Shown in pieces: positions 34,016-42,776 of a DNA stretch of 64,000 bases. The notes below the pieces were generated by a model that was given only the letters and a program-made list of their open reading frames with translations, was not told the origin of the DNA and did no database searches. A program made the translations under genes and the position numbers. Origin of the DNA: Secundilactobacillus angelensis (GTDB lineage Bacteria; Bacillota; Bacilli; Lactobacillales; Lactobacillaceae). Within the stretch, counting starts at the first letter, position 1; every line of letters starts with the position of its first letter. The DNA lies in contig NZ_JAAXLJ010000009.1 of NCBI RefSeq assembly GCF_012641075.1, positions 1 to 64,000 on the forward strand. Reading direction: 5' to 3'.

Positions 34016-35053
34016 CTATTTTGCTGCGTAAAATGCAGGCGTTTCTGGGAAGTCAAGATTTTGTGTTTCACCTTTTTGATCAATAGACTTCAGCGCTGCA
34101 TCAGCGGTAACAGCTGCAATATATCCATCCCAAGATGAAGGACCAACTGGTGATTCATTCTTTGAAACATGATTAATAAAATCACGGAATTCAATATCAT
34201 AAGCACTTTCAAAGCGTGCCTTCCAATCGGTTAAAATAGCTGTGCTATATTGAGCATTCAAACGCGTAGCAACTTGTGGCACAGTTGGCAGTTCAAGTAC
34301 CCCTTCTTCACCGATGACATCGCACTTAATATCATAACCATACTGACAACGAACAAAGACTTCAATACTGATATTAATTCCCGTCTTAGTCTCCATCATA
34401 ACAATCATTGGATCCATGATATCTTTATTCTGAGCATGGCGTGTTTGCTTAGCAGCAAATACCCGAATGTTCTTATAATCATCGTTAATCAACCAGTGAT
34501 CCAAATCAATTTCATGAATAGCAGTTTCAATAATTGAACGAGATGTATCGTATTCCTCAGGTTGAGTCTGGTTATAATGACGTTCATCAATCATTAATGG
34601 ATTACCAATAACACCATCATCAATCATTTTCTTCATTTGTACATATTCAGGAGCATAGTGACGCATGAATCCAACTTGTAGCATACGACGACCAAGCTTC
34701 TTTTCAGAGTCAATGATATCCAAACATTGTTGTGCATCAAGTGCTAATGGCTTTTCACAGAATGTGAATTTCCCTGCAGCTAATGCAGCCATCACGATTT
34801 CATAGTGTGCCTCATTGCTTGCAGTACATACAACCACTTCTACATCTGGATCATTAACAAGATCATGATAATCAGAATAATCTTTTGCTTTTAATCCTAA
34901 TTTATCAAGTTGCTTCTGTGCCTTACCTGGCACAATATCACAGACTGCTGTGACATCAACGTTTGCAACGACCTTTGATAAACGATGCAGATGATCTGAA
35001 CCAATAAAACCAATACCAACAATACCTACTTTTGTTACATGTGTTTCAGCCAT
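34016..35053 (-). CDS. iolG: Inositol 2-dehydrogenase
   Basis: NAD-dependent oxidation of myo-inositol to 2-keto-myo-inositol (scyllo-inosose), the first catabolic step. The protein has 345 residues. The Rossmann motif is GIVGIGFIGSDHLHR, the catalytic Lys is in FCEKPLAL (about 100) and the Asp/His pair is in AIHEIDLDHWL (about 178-184). VGFMRHYAPEYVQMKK and GPSSWDGYIAAVTADA follow Bacillus IolG closely, more so than the other five family members in this window. It lies directly between iolE and iolT. The binding site AGAGG precedes ATG by 9 bases. Confidence 0.92.
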   Translation of the reverse strand: MAETHVTKVGIVGIGFIGSDHLHRLSKVVANVDVTAVCDIVPGKAQKQLDKLGLKAKDYSDYHDLVNDPDVEVVVCTASNEAHYEIVMAALAAGKFTFCEKPLALDAQQCLDIIDSEKKLGRRMLQVGFMRHYAPEYVQMKKMIDDGVIGNPLMIDERHYNQTQPEEYDTSRSIIETAIHEIDLDHWLINDDYKNIRVFAAKQTRHAQNKDIMDPMIVMMETKTGINISIEVFVRCQYGYDIKCDVIGEEGVLELPTVPQVATRLNAQYSTAILTDWKARFESAYDIEFRDFINHVSKNESPVGPSSWDGYIAAVTADAALKSIDQKGETQNLDFPETPAFYAAK

Positions 35054-35074
35054 AATGCATACCTCTTTCTTTTT

Positions 35075-35980
35075 TTAGTTTTTACCCAATAATTCTTGAT
35101 CGATATACTTTTTAGCTTTCAAAGCATATTCCAAAGGATTTGCCTTGTCAGGATCTTGTTCGGCTTCGACAACAATCCATCCTTTATAACCATGGTCAAT
35201 TAATTCTTTGTAAACTGGCTTAAAGTCAAGATTACCATCACCTGGAACCGTAAACATACCATTTAAGAATGAACCTTGGAATGTCAAGCCTCTTTCACGG
35301 CTGTCCTTTTCCTTATCAAAACGGACATCCTTAAAGTGAACATGCACAACACGATCAATATGTGCTTTTAATAAGCTCATGTAGTCACCATCGGAAACAG
35401 CAATATGACCTGTATCATACAATAAACCAACCTTCTTAGGATCAGTGTTTGCCATTAAGCGGTCGGTTTCTTCCTTAGTCTGAATAACAGTACCCATATG
35501 ATGATGATAAGCTACCTTGATACCATACTTAGCTGCAATGTCACCATAGTGATTAAGACCTTCGCAAACCTTATCCCACTCTTCGTCGTTCATGTGATAC
35601 TTGTCAGTGAAAATATTCTTCGAGTCAGATTGTTGAATTGTATGGGTTTGTTCAGAAACAACTGCCACTGGAGCGTGAACCGCTTTCAAAAATTGGCAAT
35701 GTTTTTCGAATGCTTCACTAGCTTTGTCAATACCGTCGCGCAGAATGAAGCTACTAAACCACTGACCGGCAATCTGTAAATTACGAAGCTTAAGTTCATA
35801 GTTTAACTTATCAGGGCCTGGGAAAAAGCCACCAACTTCGGTACCTTGAAATCCTGCTACTACAATATCACTTAATAATTGCTGTAAATTATTATCTTTA
35901 CCGATTGAAGGAATGTCATCATTACGCCAACCAATTGGAGCAATACCCCATTTAATATCTTTACTTGGATCATATGCCAT
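35075..35980 (-). CDS. iolE: Inosose dehydratase (2-keto-myo-inositol dehydratase)
   Basis: Metal-dependent TIM-barrel dehydratase that turns 2-keto-myo-inositol into a diketone (3D-trihydroxycyclohexane-1,2-dione), the second step of inositol catabolism. The protein has 301 residues. [54 protein letters not shown] and [15 protein letters not shown] are diagnostic for Iol[11 protein letters not shown] and [11 protein letters not shown] complete the metal and substrate sites. It is 21 bases from iolG. The next enzyme, IolD, is not encoded in the window. AGGAGG provides the binding site. Confidence 0.94.
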   Translation of the reverse strand: MAYDPSKDIKWGIAPIGWRNDDIPSIGKDNNLQQLLSDIVVAGFQGTEVGGFFPGPDKLNYELKLRNLQIAGQWFSSFILRDGIDKASEAFEKHCQFLKAVHAPVAVVSEQTHTIQQSDSKNIFTDKYHMNDEEWDKVCEGLNHYGDIAAKYGIKVAYHHHMGTVIQTKEETDRLMANTDPKKVGLLYDTGHIAVSDGDYMSLLKAHIDRVVHVHFKDVRFDKEKDSRERGLTFQGSFLNGMFTVPGDGNLDFKPVYKELIDHGYKGWIVVEAEQDPDKANPLEYALKAKKYIDQELLGKN

Positions 35981-35999
35981 AACTAAAGACCTCCTAAAA

Positions 36000-37028
36000 T
36001 TAAATATCTTGAACCTTCACTTTTTGACCTGTTTCCAAAGACTTTTTAGCCGCCTGAGCTAGCCTAATTGCCTTTATGCCATCCTCAAATGAACACTCAA
36101 CTGGTGTATCATTCAAAACCGCATTGAAGAAGGACACTAATTCATTAAAGTATGCATCCACATACCTTTGAAGGAAAAATAACATTGGCTTATCACCACG
36201 AGTTGACTCGCTACCCGAATAGGTAGTTGTACTATTCAGCACGTTGTCCGCGTGTGCCATACCCTTAGAACCAAACAACTCAATTCGTTGGTCGTACCCG
36301 TAAACAGCTTTCCGACTATTATCTATTGATCCAACCATGCCATTCTTGAAAAACAATGTGGTAAGCGCTGTATCAATATCTCCAGCTTCACCAATCTTTG
36401 GGTCAATCATCACTCCACCAGCGACAAACACAGAATCAACTTCCTCACCGGAAACGAATCGCGCAATGTCAAAATCATGAATTGTCATATCCATGAAAAT
36501 GCCGCCAGACCGCTTAACATAATCCATCGACGGTGGTTCTGGATCTCGTGACGTAATCTTCAGAATTTGTTCATCACCAATTTGTCCTTGATTACGATAA
36601 TCAACAATCCTTCTAAAGTTTTTATCAAATCGTCTATTAAATCCTACTTGAAATTTAACGTGCGATTCCTTCACAACTTTAAAAGCCTTCAAAATTTCAT
36701 TGTCATCAAATCCTACAGGCTTTTCACAAAAAATATTTTTTCCTGCTCGAGCCGCATCAATAGTCATTTGCGGATGAAGATCAGTAGGCACACACAACAT
36801 CACAGCTTGTACATTGGCATCCGCAAGAACCTCATGATAATCTTTAACTATTTTTCCTGCCAGTGGATATTTTTTGTTCCACTCGTTAGTTGCGACAATG
36901 TCACAAATATAAGCAATTTCAACATTAGGCATTTTTTGTAGGTTTTTATAATGAACATTACCAATACGACCCATGCCAATAATACCGATTGTGATTTTTT
37001 TCTTTGTGAATAATGAGCTATCAGCCAT
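36000..37028 (-). CDS. Gfo/Idh/MocA oxidoreductase, scyllo-inositol dehydrogenase-like (copy 4)
   Basis: The protein has 342 residues. The Rossmann motif [15 protein letters not shown] is near residue 14, FCEKPVGF near 102 and [10 protein letters not shown] near 130. The active-site segment is [18 protein letters not shown], with Arg in place of the IolG His. It is the first gene of the iolE-iolG-iolT unit and probably lets the cell feed scyllo- or another inositol epimer into the same ketoinositol. It has its own strong promoter. AAAGGGGTG lies 5 bases before the ATG. Confidence 0.85.
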   Translation of the reverse strand: MADSSLFTKKKITIGIIGMGRIGNVHYKNLQKMPNVEIAYICDIVATNEWNKKYPLAGKIVKDYHEVLADANVQAVMLCVPTDLHPQMTIDAARAGKNIFCEKPVGFDDNEILKAFKVVKESHVKFQVGFNRRFDKNFRRIVDYRNQGQIGDEQILKITSRDPEPPSMDYVKRSGGIFMDMTIHDFDIARFVSGEEVDSVFVAGGVMIDPKIGEAGDIDTALTTLFFKNGMVGSIDNSRKAVYGYDQRIELFGSKGMAHADNVLNSTTTYSGSESTRGDKPMLFFLQRYVDAYFNELVSFFNAVLNDTPVECSFEDGIKAIRLAQAAKKSLETGQKVKVQDI

Positions 37029-37141
37029 CGTATCACCCCTTTCTATCAGTATTTTGAACTGAGCAAGCTATTGTGAAATTTAGTTCTAACTCAGGAAATA
37101 TTATTATTTTGGTTAATGTATCGCTTGCTTTGTTCTACCTC

Positions 37142-37169
37142 AGAATAGCACGATTAAAGCCATTGTCAA
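37142..37169 (-). promoter_or_regulatory. Promoter of the iolG2-iolE-iolG-iolT unit
   Basis: On the minus strand TTGACA (complement of 37164-37169), 16 bases, TATTCT (complement of 37142-37147), about 110 bases before the first start codon. Confidence 0.65.
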
Positions 37170-37196
37170 TAGCATTTTTTGAAAAAACAAGAAAAA

Positions 37197-37248
37197 TGTA
37201 AGCGATTTATAAGTGCGTGTTGACATTCACAAGTTGTCGTGAAATAAT
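37197..37248 (+). promoter_or_regulatory. Strong promoter with embedded operator dyad and cre-like site
   Basis: TTGACA (37220-37225), 17 bases, AATAAT (37243-37248). The spacer holds an inverted repeat, TTCAC (37226-37230) with GTGAA (37239-37243), which fills it almost exactly, so a bound protein would block RNA polymerase. A weak cre-like sequence, TGTAAGCGATTTAT (37197-37210, two mismatches), lies just upstream. The promoter reads toward the 37568 transporter, giving a long leader of about 310 bases that contains a direct repeat of CGTTCTGATTA near 37310-37333. A TATAAT at 37548-37553 lies too close to the start codon to be a normal -10. Confidence 0.65.
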
Positions 37249-37567
37249 CTAAGCAGAAGCTTTTAAATACTTTGTGTTTTTTTTAATTTACATTCGACTA
37301 CTTCTCGGTCGTTCTGATTACGTTCTGATTATGATGAAAGTTGCTACATTTTAACCAGTCACACTGACTTTATAGTTAGACTCTTTTTTTTAAATCATTT
37401 TACTATAGCTGTGTTGATATGGTTTCTATGACACGAAGCATAATGGTTCGCATCTACATTTGATGTACCGCTGAATAGTGTTTTTACCTTGATTGACGTT
37501 TGATTTATGTTTGTTTTTCGTTATCTGACGGGAATGTGACTTGTATATATAATATGGAGATGAAAAT

Positions 37568-39037
37568 ATGATGACCAAACTAAGCGCGGAAAATCAGCTG
37601 GGTAGTTCTAGTGATCAGCAGACTAATTCTGTTGCTGAAAAACGTGCAAAATATCATTTACAAAGAACAGCGCTAATATCAACCCTTGGTGGGTTGCTAT
37701 TTGGTGTCGATACTGGAGTAATTAATGGTGCAATTGGTTATATGGCAACTCCCTCTGAGTTAAATCTAACACCTGGTGATGAAGGCTTGGTGACTAGTGG
37801 AATTACACTTGGAGCTGCTGTAGGGGCAGTTTTTGCTGGTAAAGTTTCCGACTTAATTGGTAGAAGACGTCTATTAAAGTATCTTGCAATTGTATTTTTC
37901 ATTTGCACGCTTGCATGTTCCATTGCTCCCAATGCTATTTTTATGATTATTTTCAGAACTTTACTTGGCCTTGCCGTTGGAGGAGCCTCAGTAATAGTGC
38001 CAACCTATTTATCTGAAATTTCAACGCCTTCCATTCGTGGCCGCCTTGTAACACAAAACGAATTAATGATTGTAACGGGACAGCTATTGGCATTCGTTGT
38101 TAATGCAATTTTAGGAAATGTGTTTGGCTATGTTTCCCACATTTGGAGATATATGATTGGGTTTGGTATGATCCCAGCTATACTACTATTTATTGGTATG
38201 TTCTTCGTTCCAGAATCTCCAAGATGGCTCGTAATGAAGGGCAAAGTTCAAGAGGCTTTTAAATCCTTATCAACACTTCGAGCACAACCTGAATCATGCA
38301 AAACTGAAATCAGTCAAATCCAAAATGCACTTGATCAGGAAAAGGAAATTAAGCAAGCAACACTAAAGGACTTAACTACACCTTGGGTACGTCGACTTGT
38401 CTTTATTGGTATTGGTCTCGGTGTGATGCAACAATTCATCGGCATAAACATTATGATGTATTATGGAACAACTATTCTGACTCAATCTGGCTTTGCACAC
38501 AATGCCGCCCTCATCGCTAATATTTTTAATGGCATAGTTTCTGTCGCAGCCACGATTATTGGCATGTCTTTGATGAACAAGGTTAATCGGCGCAAGATGC
38601 TAACGTCTGGAATAATTGGTACCACAACCTCATTGGTTTTAATTGTTATAGTTTCAGAAACTATGTCAAAATCACCGATTTTACCAATTCTAGTTGTGGC
38701 ATGTACGATGATGTTCCTTGGCTTTTTCCAAGGATTCATTTCTCCACTTGTATGGCTTCTTCTATCTGAAATTTTCCCACAGAATTTACGAGGTCTCGGT
38801 ATGGGTGTGTCAACGTTTTTCCTTTGGTTCTCAAACTTTTTAGTTGGGTACTTTTTCCCGATTCTTTTATCAGGTCTTGGAATGTCGTACACATTCATGG
38901 TCTTCGTTTTCTTCAACATTTTATCTTTCTTCTTTGCCTACAAATTTACCCCGGAAACACGAGGCAAATCGCTAGAGCAGATCCAAATGGAATTTCAATA
39001 TGGTGACAAATCTGGAGTCAATCCAGAATCAAAATAA
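37568..39037 (+). CDS. Sugar porter family MFS transporter, IolT-like (copy 3)
   Basis: The protein has 489 residues and 12 helices. Motifs: AGKVSDLIGRRR, PESPRWLVMKG, MQQFIGINIMMYYG and TPETRGKSLEQIQ. It is clearly in the sugar porter family but diverged from the two other copies; for instance LVTQNELMIVTGQLLAF stands where they have MNQ. It heads a plus-strand unit with a dehydrogenase, UPF0303 protein, MDR oxidoreductase and nucleoside hydrolase, so its substrate may differ (another cyclitol, or a sugar/nucleoside-derived compound). The ATG has GGAGATG upstream. Confidence 0.87.
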   Translation: MMTKLSAENQLGSSSDQQTNSVAEKRAKYHLQRTALISTLGGLLFGVDTGVINGAIGYMATPSELNLTPGDEGLVTSGITLGAAVGAVFAGKVSDLIGRRRLLKYLAIVFFICTLACSIAPNAIFMIIFRTLLGLAVGGASVIVPTYLSEISTPSIRGRLVTQNELMIVTGQLLAFVVNAILGNVFGYVSHIWRYMIGFGMIPAILLFIGMFFVPESPRWLVMKGKVQEAFKSLSTLRAQPESCKTEISQIQNALDQEKEIKQATLKDLTTPWVRRLVFIGIGLGVMQQFIGINIMMYYGTTILTQSGFAHNAALIANIFNGIVSVAATIIGMSLMNKVNRRKMLTSGIIGTTTSLVLIVIVSETMSKSPILPILVVACTMMFLGFFQGFISPLVWLLLSEIFPQNLRGLGMGVSTFFLWFSNFLVGYFFPILLSGLGMSYTFMVFVFFNILSFFFAYKFTPETRGKSLEQIQMEFQYGDKSGVNPESK

Positions 39038-39065
39038 TTTTTTTCACGAAAGGGAGTTTTTTATT

Positions 39066-40091
39066 ATGAAACAGATCCATGCAGGTATTATTGGTTTAGG
39101 CAGAGCTGGGCAAATGCATCTAAATAATTTGTTAATGATGCCCGAAATCAAAATTGTTGAAGTAGCCGATGTTTTTATTGAAAACATCTCTGAAAAATTA
39201 AATAACCTGGGGTTAACCAATCAGACTCGGGATTATCATGAGTTGTTAAACAACCCTGAAATCGATACTGTATTCATTTTTACATCAACTGATACACATG
39301 AGGAGATTGTTACAGCAGCTGCTAAAGCTGGTAAGAATATTTTCTGTGAGAAGCCTCTAAGTATGAACTTACACGAAGAAGCCAGCTTAAATGTCTTAAA
39401 GGCAGTCAAAGAAGCGGGAGTAAAGTTACAAATTGGCTTTAATCGTCGAATGGATCCTCAATTCAGAAATATTTACGAAAATGTCCGGAATGGAAAAATT
39501 GGGACTCCACAAGTTGTAAAAATTACTTCTCGGGATCCTGACTTGTTGCCTCATGACCTAATCCAGCGTATTGGTGGGTTGCTTTTCGATTTCACGATGC
39601 ATGATTTTGATATGGCTCGCTACATGATGAATAGCAATATTTCTGAGGTATACGCTAAAGGAGGCACTCTTATTGATCCAACGTTAAAAGATATCAATGA
39701 TATTGATACTCTAGCCTTAGTTCTCCAGTTTGAAAACGGAGCGTATGGATTAATCGATAACAGCCGAAAAGCTGTCTACGGATACGATCAACGGGTTGAA
39801 GTGTTTGGATCTGAAGGTATGTTAAAAGCCGAAAACGTTAGTGACAGTACGGTGGAATTGTATAACGATAAGCGAATTGAATTGCAAAAGCCACTACCAA
39901 TGTTCCAAGAACGTTATAAGCCAGCATATATCGCTGAAATGAAAGCATTTGTAAACTCCATCTTAAATAATGAACCAGTAGTCGCCGAAGGCCGTGATGT
40001 TGTTATGGCTCAACGAGCTGCTGTTGCCGCACAAAAATCAATTGAAACTGGGGAACCTCAAAAGGTTGATACGAGTTACCCACTAGAATAA
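39066..40091 (+). CDS. Gfo/Idh/MocA oxidoreductase, scyllo-inositol dehydrogenase-like (copy 5)
   Basis: The protein has 341 residues. The Rossmann motif is AGIIGLGRAGQMHLNN, the catalytic Lys is in FCEKPLSM, the signature is GFNRRMDPQFRNIY and the active-site segment is TMHDFDMARYM with Arg in place of the IolG His. It is closest by eye to the 31187 protein (shared TSRDPxLLxxxLIQRIG, YAKGGTLIDPTLK and EVFGSEGMLKAENVS). It probably oxidises an inositol or sugar delivered by the 37568 transporter. The frame is open 22 codons upstream, but ATG at 39066 has AAAGGGAG 9 bases before it and starts at the expected N-terminus. Confidence 0.85.
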   Translation: MKQIHAGIIGLGRAGQMHLNNLLMMPEIKIVEVADVFIENISEKLNNLGLTNQTRDYHELLNNPEIDTVFIFTSTDTHEEIVTAAAKAGKNIFCEKPLSMNLHEEASLNVLKAVKEAGVKLQIGFNRRMDPQFRNIYENVRNGKIGTPQVVKITSRDPDLLPHDLIQRIGGLLFDFTMHDFDMARYMMNSNISEVYAKGGTLIDPTLKDINDIDTLALVLQFENGAYGLIDNSRKAVYGYDQRVEVFGSEGMLKAENVSDSTVELYNDKRIELQKPLPMFQERYKPAYIAEMKAFVNSILNNEPVVAEGRDVVMAQRAAVAAQKSIETGEPQKVDTSYPLE

Positions 40092-40112
40092 TTTTATTAT
40101 GGAGGATTAATT

Positions 40113-40577
40113 ATGTTGAGTGCTGAAGAAATTCTAAATCAAGAAACTGAAACTACACTGCCCCACTTTGGACTATCAGATTTAAACGATTTTGTTGATT
40201 GTTTACAAAAAGTTGGTAAAGATGACTACGAAAAAGTATGTGTTTTAATTAAATTAAACAAGCGTCCTGTCTTCTTTCACGCTGGAAAATTTACTACGAA
40301 CGAAAACAACATCTGGATCAGTAAAAAAGAAAAGGCCGTTGATTTATTCGACCATTCGTCACTCTATGAGAAAGCAATCAATCTTAACAATGAATCAGAG
40401 TTCTTTACGTCTAGTGGATTATCACCAAAAGATGTGGCCATTGTTGGTGGCGGTCTTCCAATCTTTGTTGCTGATACTGGTATTGTTGGCAGCTTGATAA
40501 TCTCTGGTTTAACAGACGAAGGCGACCACAATCTTGGCTATCAAACGCTCGTAACATTCAAAAAAAGTTTGCAGTAG
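40113..40577 (+). CDS. UPF0303/HbpS-like (GlcG-type) domain protein
   Basis: The protein has 154 residues and matches the UPF0303 group of the heme-degrading/GlcG-like superfamily (PF03928). The main signature is IVGGGLPIFVADTGIVGSLI followed by SGLTDEGDHNL (about residues 111-142). The biochemical function of the group is uncertain; relatives bind small ligands or heme. It lies between a dehydrogenase and an MDR oxidoreductase with short gaps, so it is part of the operon, perhaps as a binding or chaperone-like helper. GGAGG is 7 bases before ATG. Confidence 0.8.
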   Translation: MLSAEEILNQETETTLPHFGLSDLNDFVDCLQKVGKDDYEKVCVLIKLNKRPVFFHAGKFTTNENNIWISKKEKAVDLFDHSSLYEKAINLNNESEFFTSSGLSPKDVAIVGGGLPIFVADTGIVGSLIISGLTDEGDHNLGYQTLVTFKKSLQ

Positions 40578-40592
40578 AAAGTAGGCATGTCA

Positions 40593-41528
40593 ATGAAAGC
40601 ATTTGGAATAAATCAATACGGTAATTCACATGTTATGCAGGAATATGAATTACCGACTCCCAAAATTGGTGCGGATGAAGTTTTGATTAAAACTGCTGCT
40701 TTCGCCATCAACGCTTTTGACATTTCTGTTCGAAATGGTACTTTCAGAGATAGAGTGACACTTCTGTTCCCATTTATTCTAGGCTCAGACGCGATTGGAC
40801 GAATCGTGAAAGTGGGCAGAAATGTTAATAATTATCATGTAGGCGACGATGTAATGGCACATCCCGGTTTAGGAACCTATGCTGAATATTTTAAAGTTTC
40901 ATCAACTCATTTAGGACTGGTACCCAATAACGCTGATCCGAATACAGTTGCTGGTCTCCCACTGTCAGGAATAACGGCTTATAATGTGCTTGTTCATGCA
41001 GCCCAAGTTCAATCGGGTCAGACCATTGCGATTCTTGGAGCAGCTGGCGGAGTCGGATCGTTACTTGTACAAATGGCAAAGGCTATGGGACTCTATGTAA
41101 TTGGAACCGATATTTCAAGTACAAAAAACCGAGTGCTCGCAAATGGTGCTGATGAATTTGGTGGTTATGATAACGAGACCGTCAGACAGAAATTTTCTCG
41201 TGTTGCAGATGTCTTAATCGATGCCACCAATAACGGTGTCGGTGGAAAAGCTGGCATCGAGATAATCAAAGACAACGGCACATATGTCTCTTTAACAACG
41301 CTACCAGCGGAGAAGTATACAAGACCTAATGTATTCTTTAAACAAGTCGTTCCCAATCCAAAATATCTTGACAGTGACGCATTTTTTGCAATTTCTCTAA
41401 TGATTAGAAACAACCAGCTTCATGTCCCAATTGATCGGATTAAAGCCTTCACTCTAAATGGCATCATCGAAGGACAGGAGATCGTTGAGAATAACCTTTC
41501 AGATGGAAAGGTTATTATTAAAATCTGA
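40593..41528 (+). CDS. MDR-superfamily oxidoreductase (quinone reductase-like)
   Basis: Zinc-independent medium-chain dehydrogenase/reductase of 311 residues. The N-terminal GroES-like part has FILGSDAIGRIVKVG (about 58-72), and the Rossmann motif ILGAAGGVGSLLVQMAKAMG lies near 150. It lacks the catalytic zinc cysteine/histidine pattern of alcohol dehydrogenases, fitting NADPH:quinone or enone reductases. In this operon it could reduce an unsaturated or diketone intermediate formed from a cyclitol (inference). The ATG at 40593 has AGTAGG 7 bases upstream; the ATG at 40587 is too close to that site. Confidence 0.84.
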   Translation: MKAFGINQYGNSHVMQEYELPTPKIGADEVLIKTAAFAINAFDISVRNGTFRDRVTLLFPFILGSDAIGRIVKVGRNVNNYHVGDDVMAHPGLGTYAEYFKVSSTHLGLVPNNADPNTVAGLPLSGITAYNVLVHAAQVQSGQTIAILGAAGGVGSLLVQMAKAMGLYVIGTDISSTKNRVLANGADEFGGYDNETVRQKFSRVADVLIDATNNGVGGKAGIEIIKDNGTYVSLTTLPAEKYTRPNVFFKQVVPNPKYLDSDAFFAISLMIRNNQLHVPIDRIKAFTLNGIIEGQEIVENNLSDGKVIIKI

Positions 41529-41615
41529 TTTCATTAAACGTAAATATCTTGCCATAAAACCTTAAATTAACTATTATTAATGTTAAAACATTATAATATT
41601 TCGGGGGATTGTGTT

Positions 41616-42545
41616 ATGGAGGATGTTATTATTGATTGTGATCCGGGCCATGATGATGCTATTGCATTAATTTTAGCTGTTTACTCCAAAAAGATTAATT
41701 TGCTTGGGGTCACGACTTCTGCAGGGAATCAAAAACATAGCCAAACACTTAGAAACGCCATGTCGTTACTAACTTTAATGAAGGTTCACTCTGTACCGGT
41801 CGCTTCCGGGAATCGAACGCCATTATTAAGGACATTAGTATCTGGTGTTGCAATGCACGGAATTACTGGTCTAGATGGTGCTGAATTGCCTAATCCTGAC
41901 TTTCAAGCAGAAAATTTACCTGCAATCGAACTAATTGCGAAACTTGTTTCTGAGAATCCGAATGAGATTACATTAGTTATTACCGGTCCATGTACCAATA
42001 TCGCATTATTTTTAGCAGTTCATCCGGATTTAAAATCCAAGATTAAACAGTTAGTTATTCTTGGCGGCGGCATGGGAGTTGGAAATTGGGGACCAACAAC
42101 TGAATTTAATTTTAAAGTTGACCCTGAGGCCGCAAAGATTGTCATTAATTCTGGAATTCCAATCGTCCTGGCACCATTAAATGTGGGCTTTGAAGCACAA
42201 CTTCTGGATGAAGATTTAAAAAGAATCCATAAAGTCAAAAACCCTGTTGGCAAAACTGTCGCTGGCCTGACTGACTTTTACGGGATGACCTTTGATCTTC
42301 ATTGGAATTTTGAAGGGCTACCAATGTATGATCCATGTACCATTGCATGGTTGATTGATCCGACAAAGTTTACTAGCAAAAAATGCAATGTTGATATTGA
42401 AACAAAGGGTGAATTAACTGCCGGCGAATCCTTAATTGATTATTACAATATCACTAAAGACAAACCCAATTGCAAGGTCCTCTTTCATATTGATAGAGAG
42501 TGGTTCGCTGATTTGGTTCTCCAAGCAGTGAAATCCTTTGATTAA
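41616..42545 (+). CDS. Nucleoside hydrolase family protein with altered active site
   Basis: The protein has 309 residues in the inosine-uridine nucleoside hydrolase family. Calcium-site motif DCDPGHDDAIAL is at residues 6-17, and ITGPCTNIALFL and TTEFNFKVDPEAAKI carry the ribose-binding Asn/Glu/Asn/Asp. The family's C-terminal HDP motif (catalytic His) reads YDPCTIAW here (about residue 235), so the His is replaced by Tyr. It may use a different leaving group or a different glycoside. It ends the plus-strand unit, 87 bases after the MDR gene. The ATG at 41616 has GGGGGA upstream; the frame opens 12 codons earlier without one. Confidence 0.83.
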   Translation: MEDVIIDCDPGHDDAIALILAVYSKKINLLGVTTSAGNQKHSQTLRNAMSLLTLMKVHSVPVASGNRTPLLRTLVSGVAMHGITGLDGAELPNPDFQAENLPAIELIAKLVSENPNEITLVITGPCTNIALFLAVHPDLKSKIKQLVILGGGMGVGNWGPTTEFNFKVDPEAAKIVINSGIPIVLAPLNVGFEAQLLDEDLKRIHKVKNPVGKTVAGLTDFYGMTFDLHWNFEGLPMYDPCTIAWLIDPTKFTSKKCNVDIETKGELTAGESLIDYYNITKDKPNCKVLFHIDREWFADLVLQAVKSFD

Positions 42546-42670
42546 AGTCTAACTTTTAAAATTTTGGGAACAAAAATTCACATATGTACAGCAAAAAGGA
42601 GTACTTCACAATGAAGCGCTCCTTTTATCGTGCGTAAATTTTTCACTCTTACCCCGCCGAAACGCGCTCC

Positions 42671-42768
42671 GCAACACTGACTCCGGCCATATAACGACAG
42701 TAAGGCGAGTCCCCAAGTTCGGGGAACCCGCCTTACTGTCGTTATATTCTGGAGTCAACCCGTGTTGC
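42671..42768. repeat. Long imperfect hairpin element, copy B
   Basis: GCAACAC (42671-42677) pairs with GTGTTGC (42762-42768), GACTCC (42679-42684) with GGAGTC (42751-42756), and a perfect 19-bp arm runs 42689-42707 with 42729-42747. The tip is CCCC/GGGG. It shares GGCCATATAAC and TTATATTCTGG with copy A, while paired positions differ in both arms together. It lies between convergent genes, 8 bases downstream of the nrdG stop, with no U-tract. Confidence 0.78.
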
Positions 42769-42776
42769 TCCACGCT

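Noticed and set aside
36567-36941. 124-codon open frame opposite the copy 4 dehydrogenase
   Set aside because: Lies wholly within a well-supported gene on the other strand and has no ribosome binding site.
37310-37333. Tandem CGTTCTGATTA as the start of a CRISPR or iteron array
   Set aside because: Only two units with no regular spacing beyond that.
38482-38919. 145-codon open frame opposite the third sugar porter gene
   Set aside because: Antisense shadow of a membrane protein gene, rich in Arg/Pro/Thr in the way such shadows are, with no start signal.
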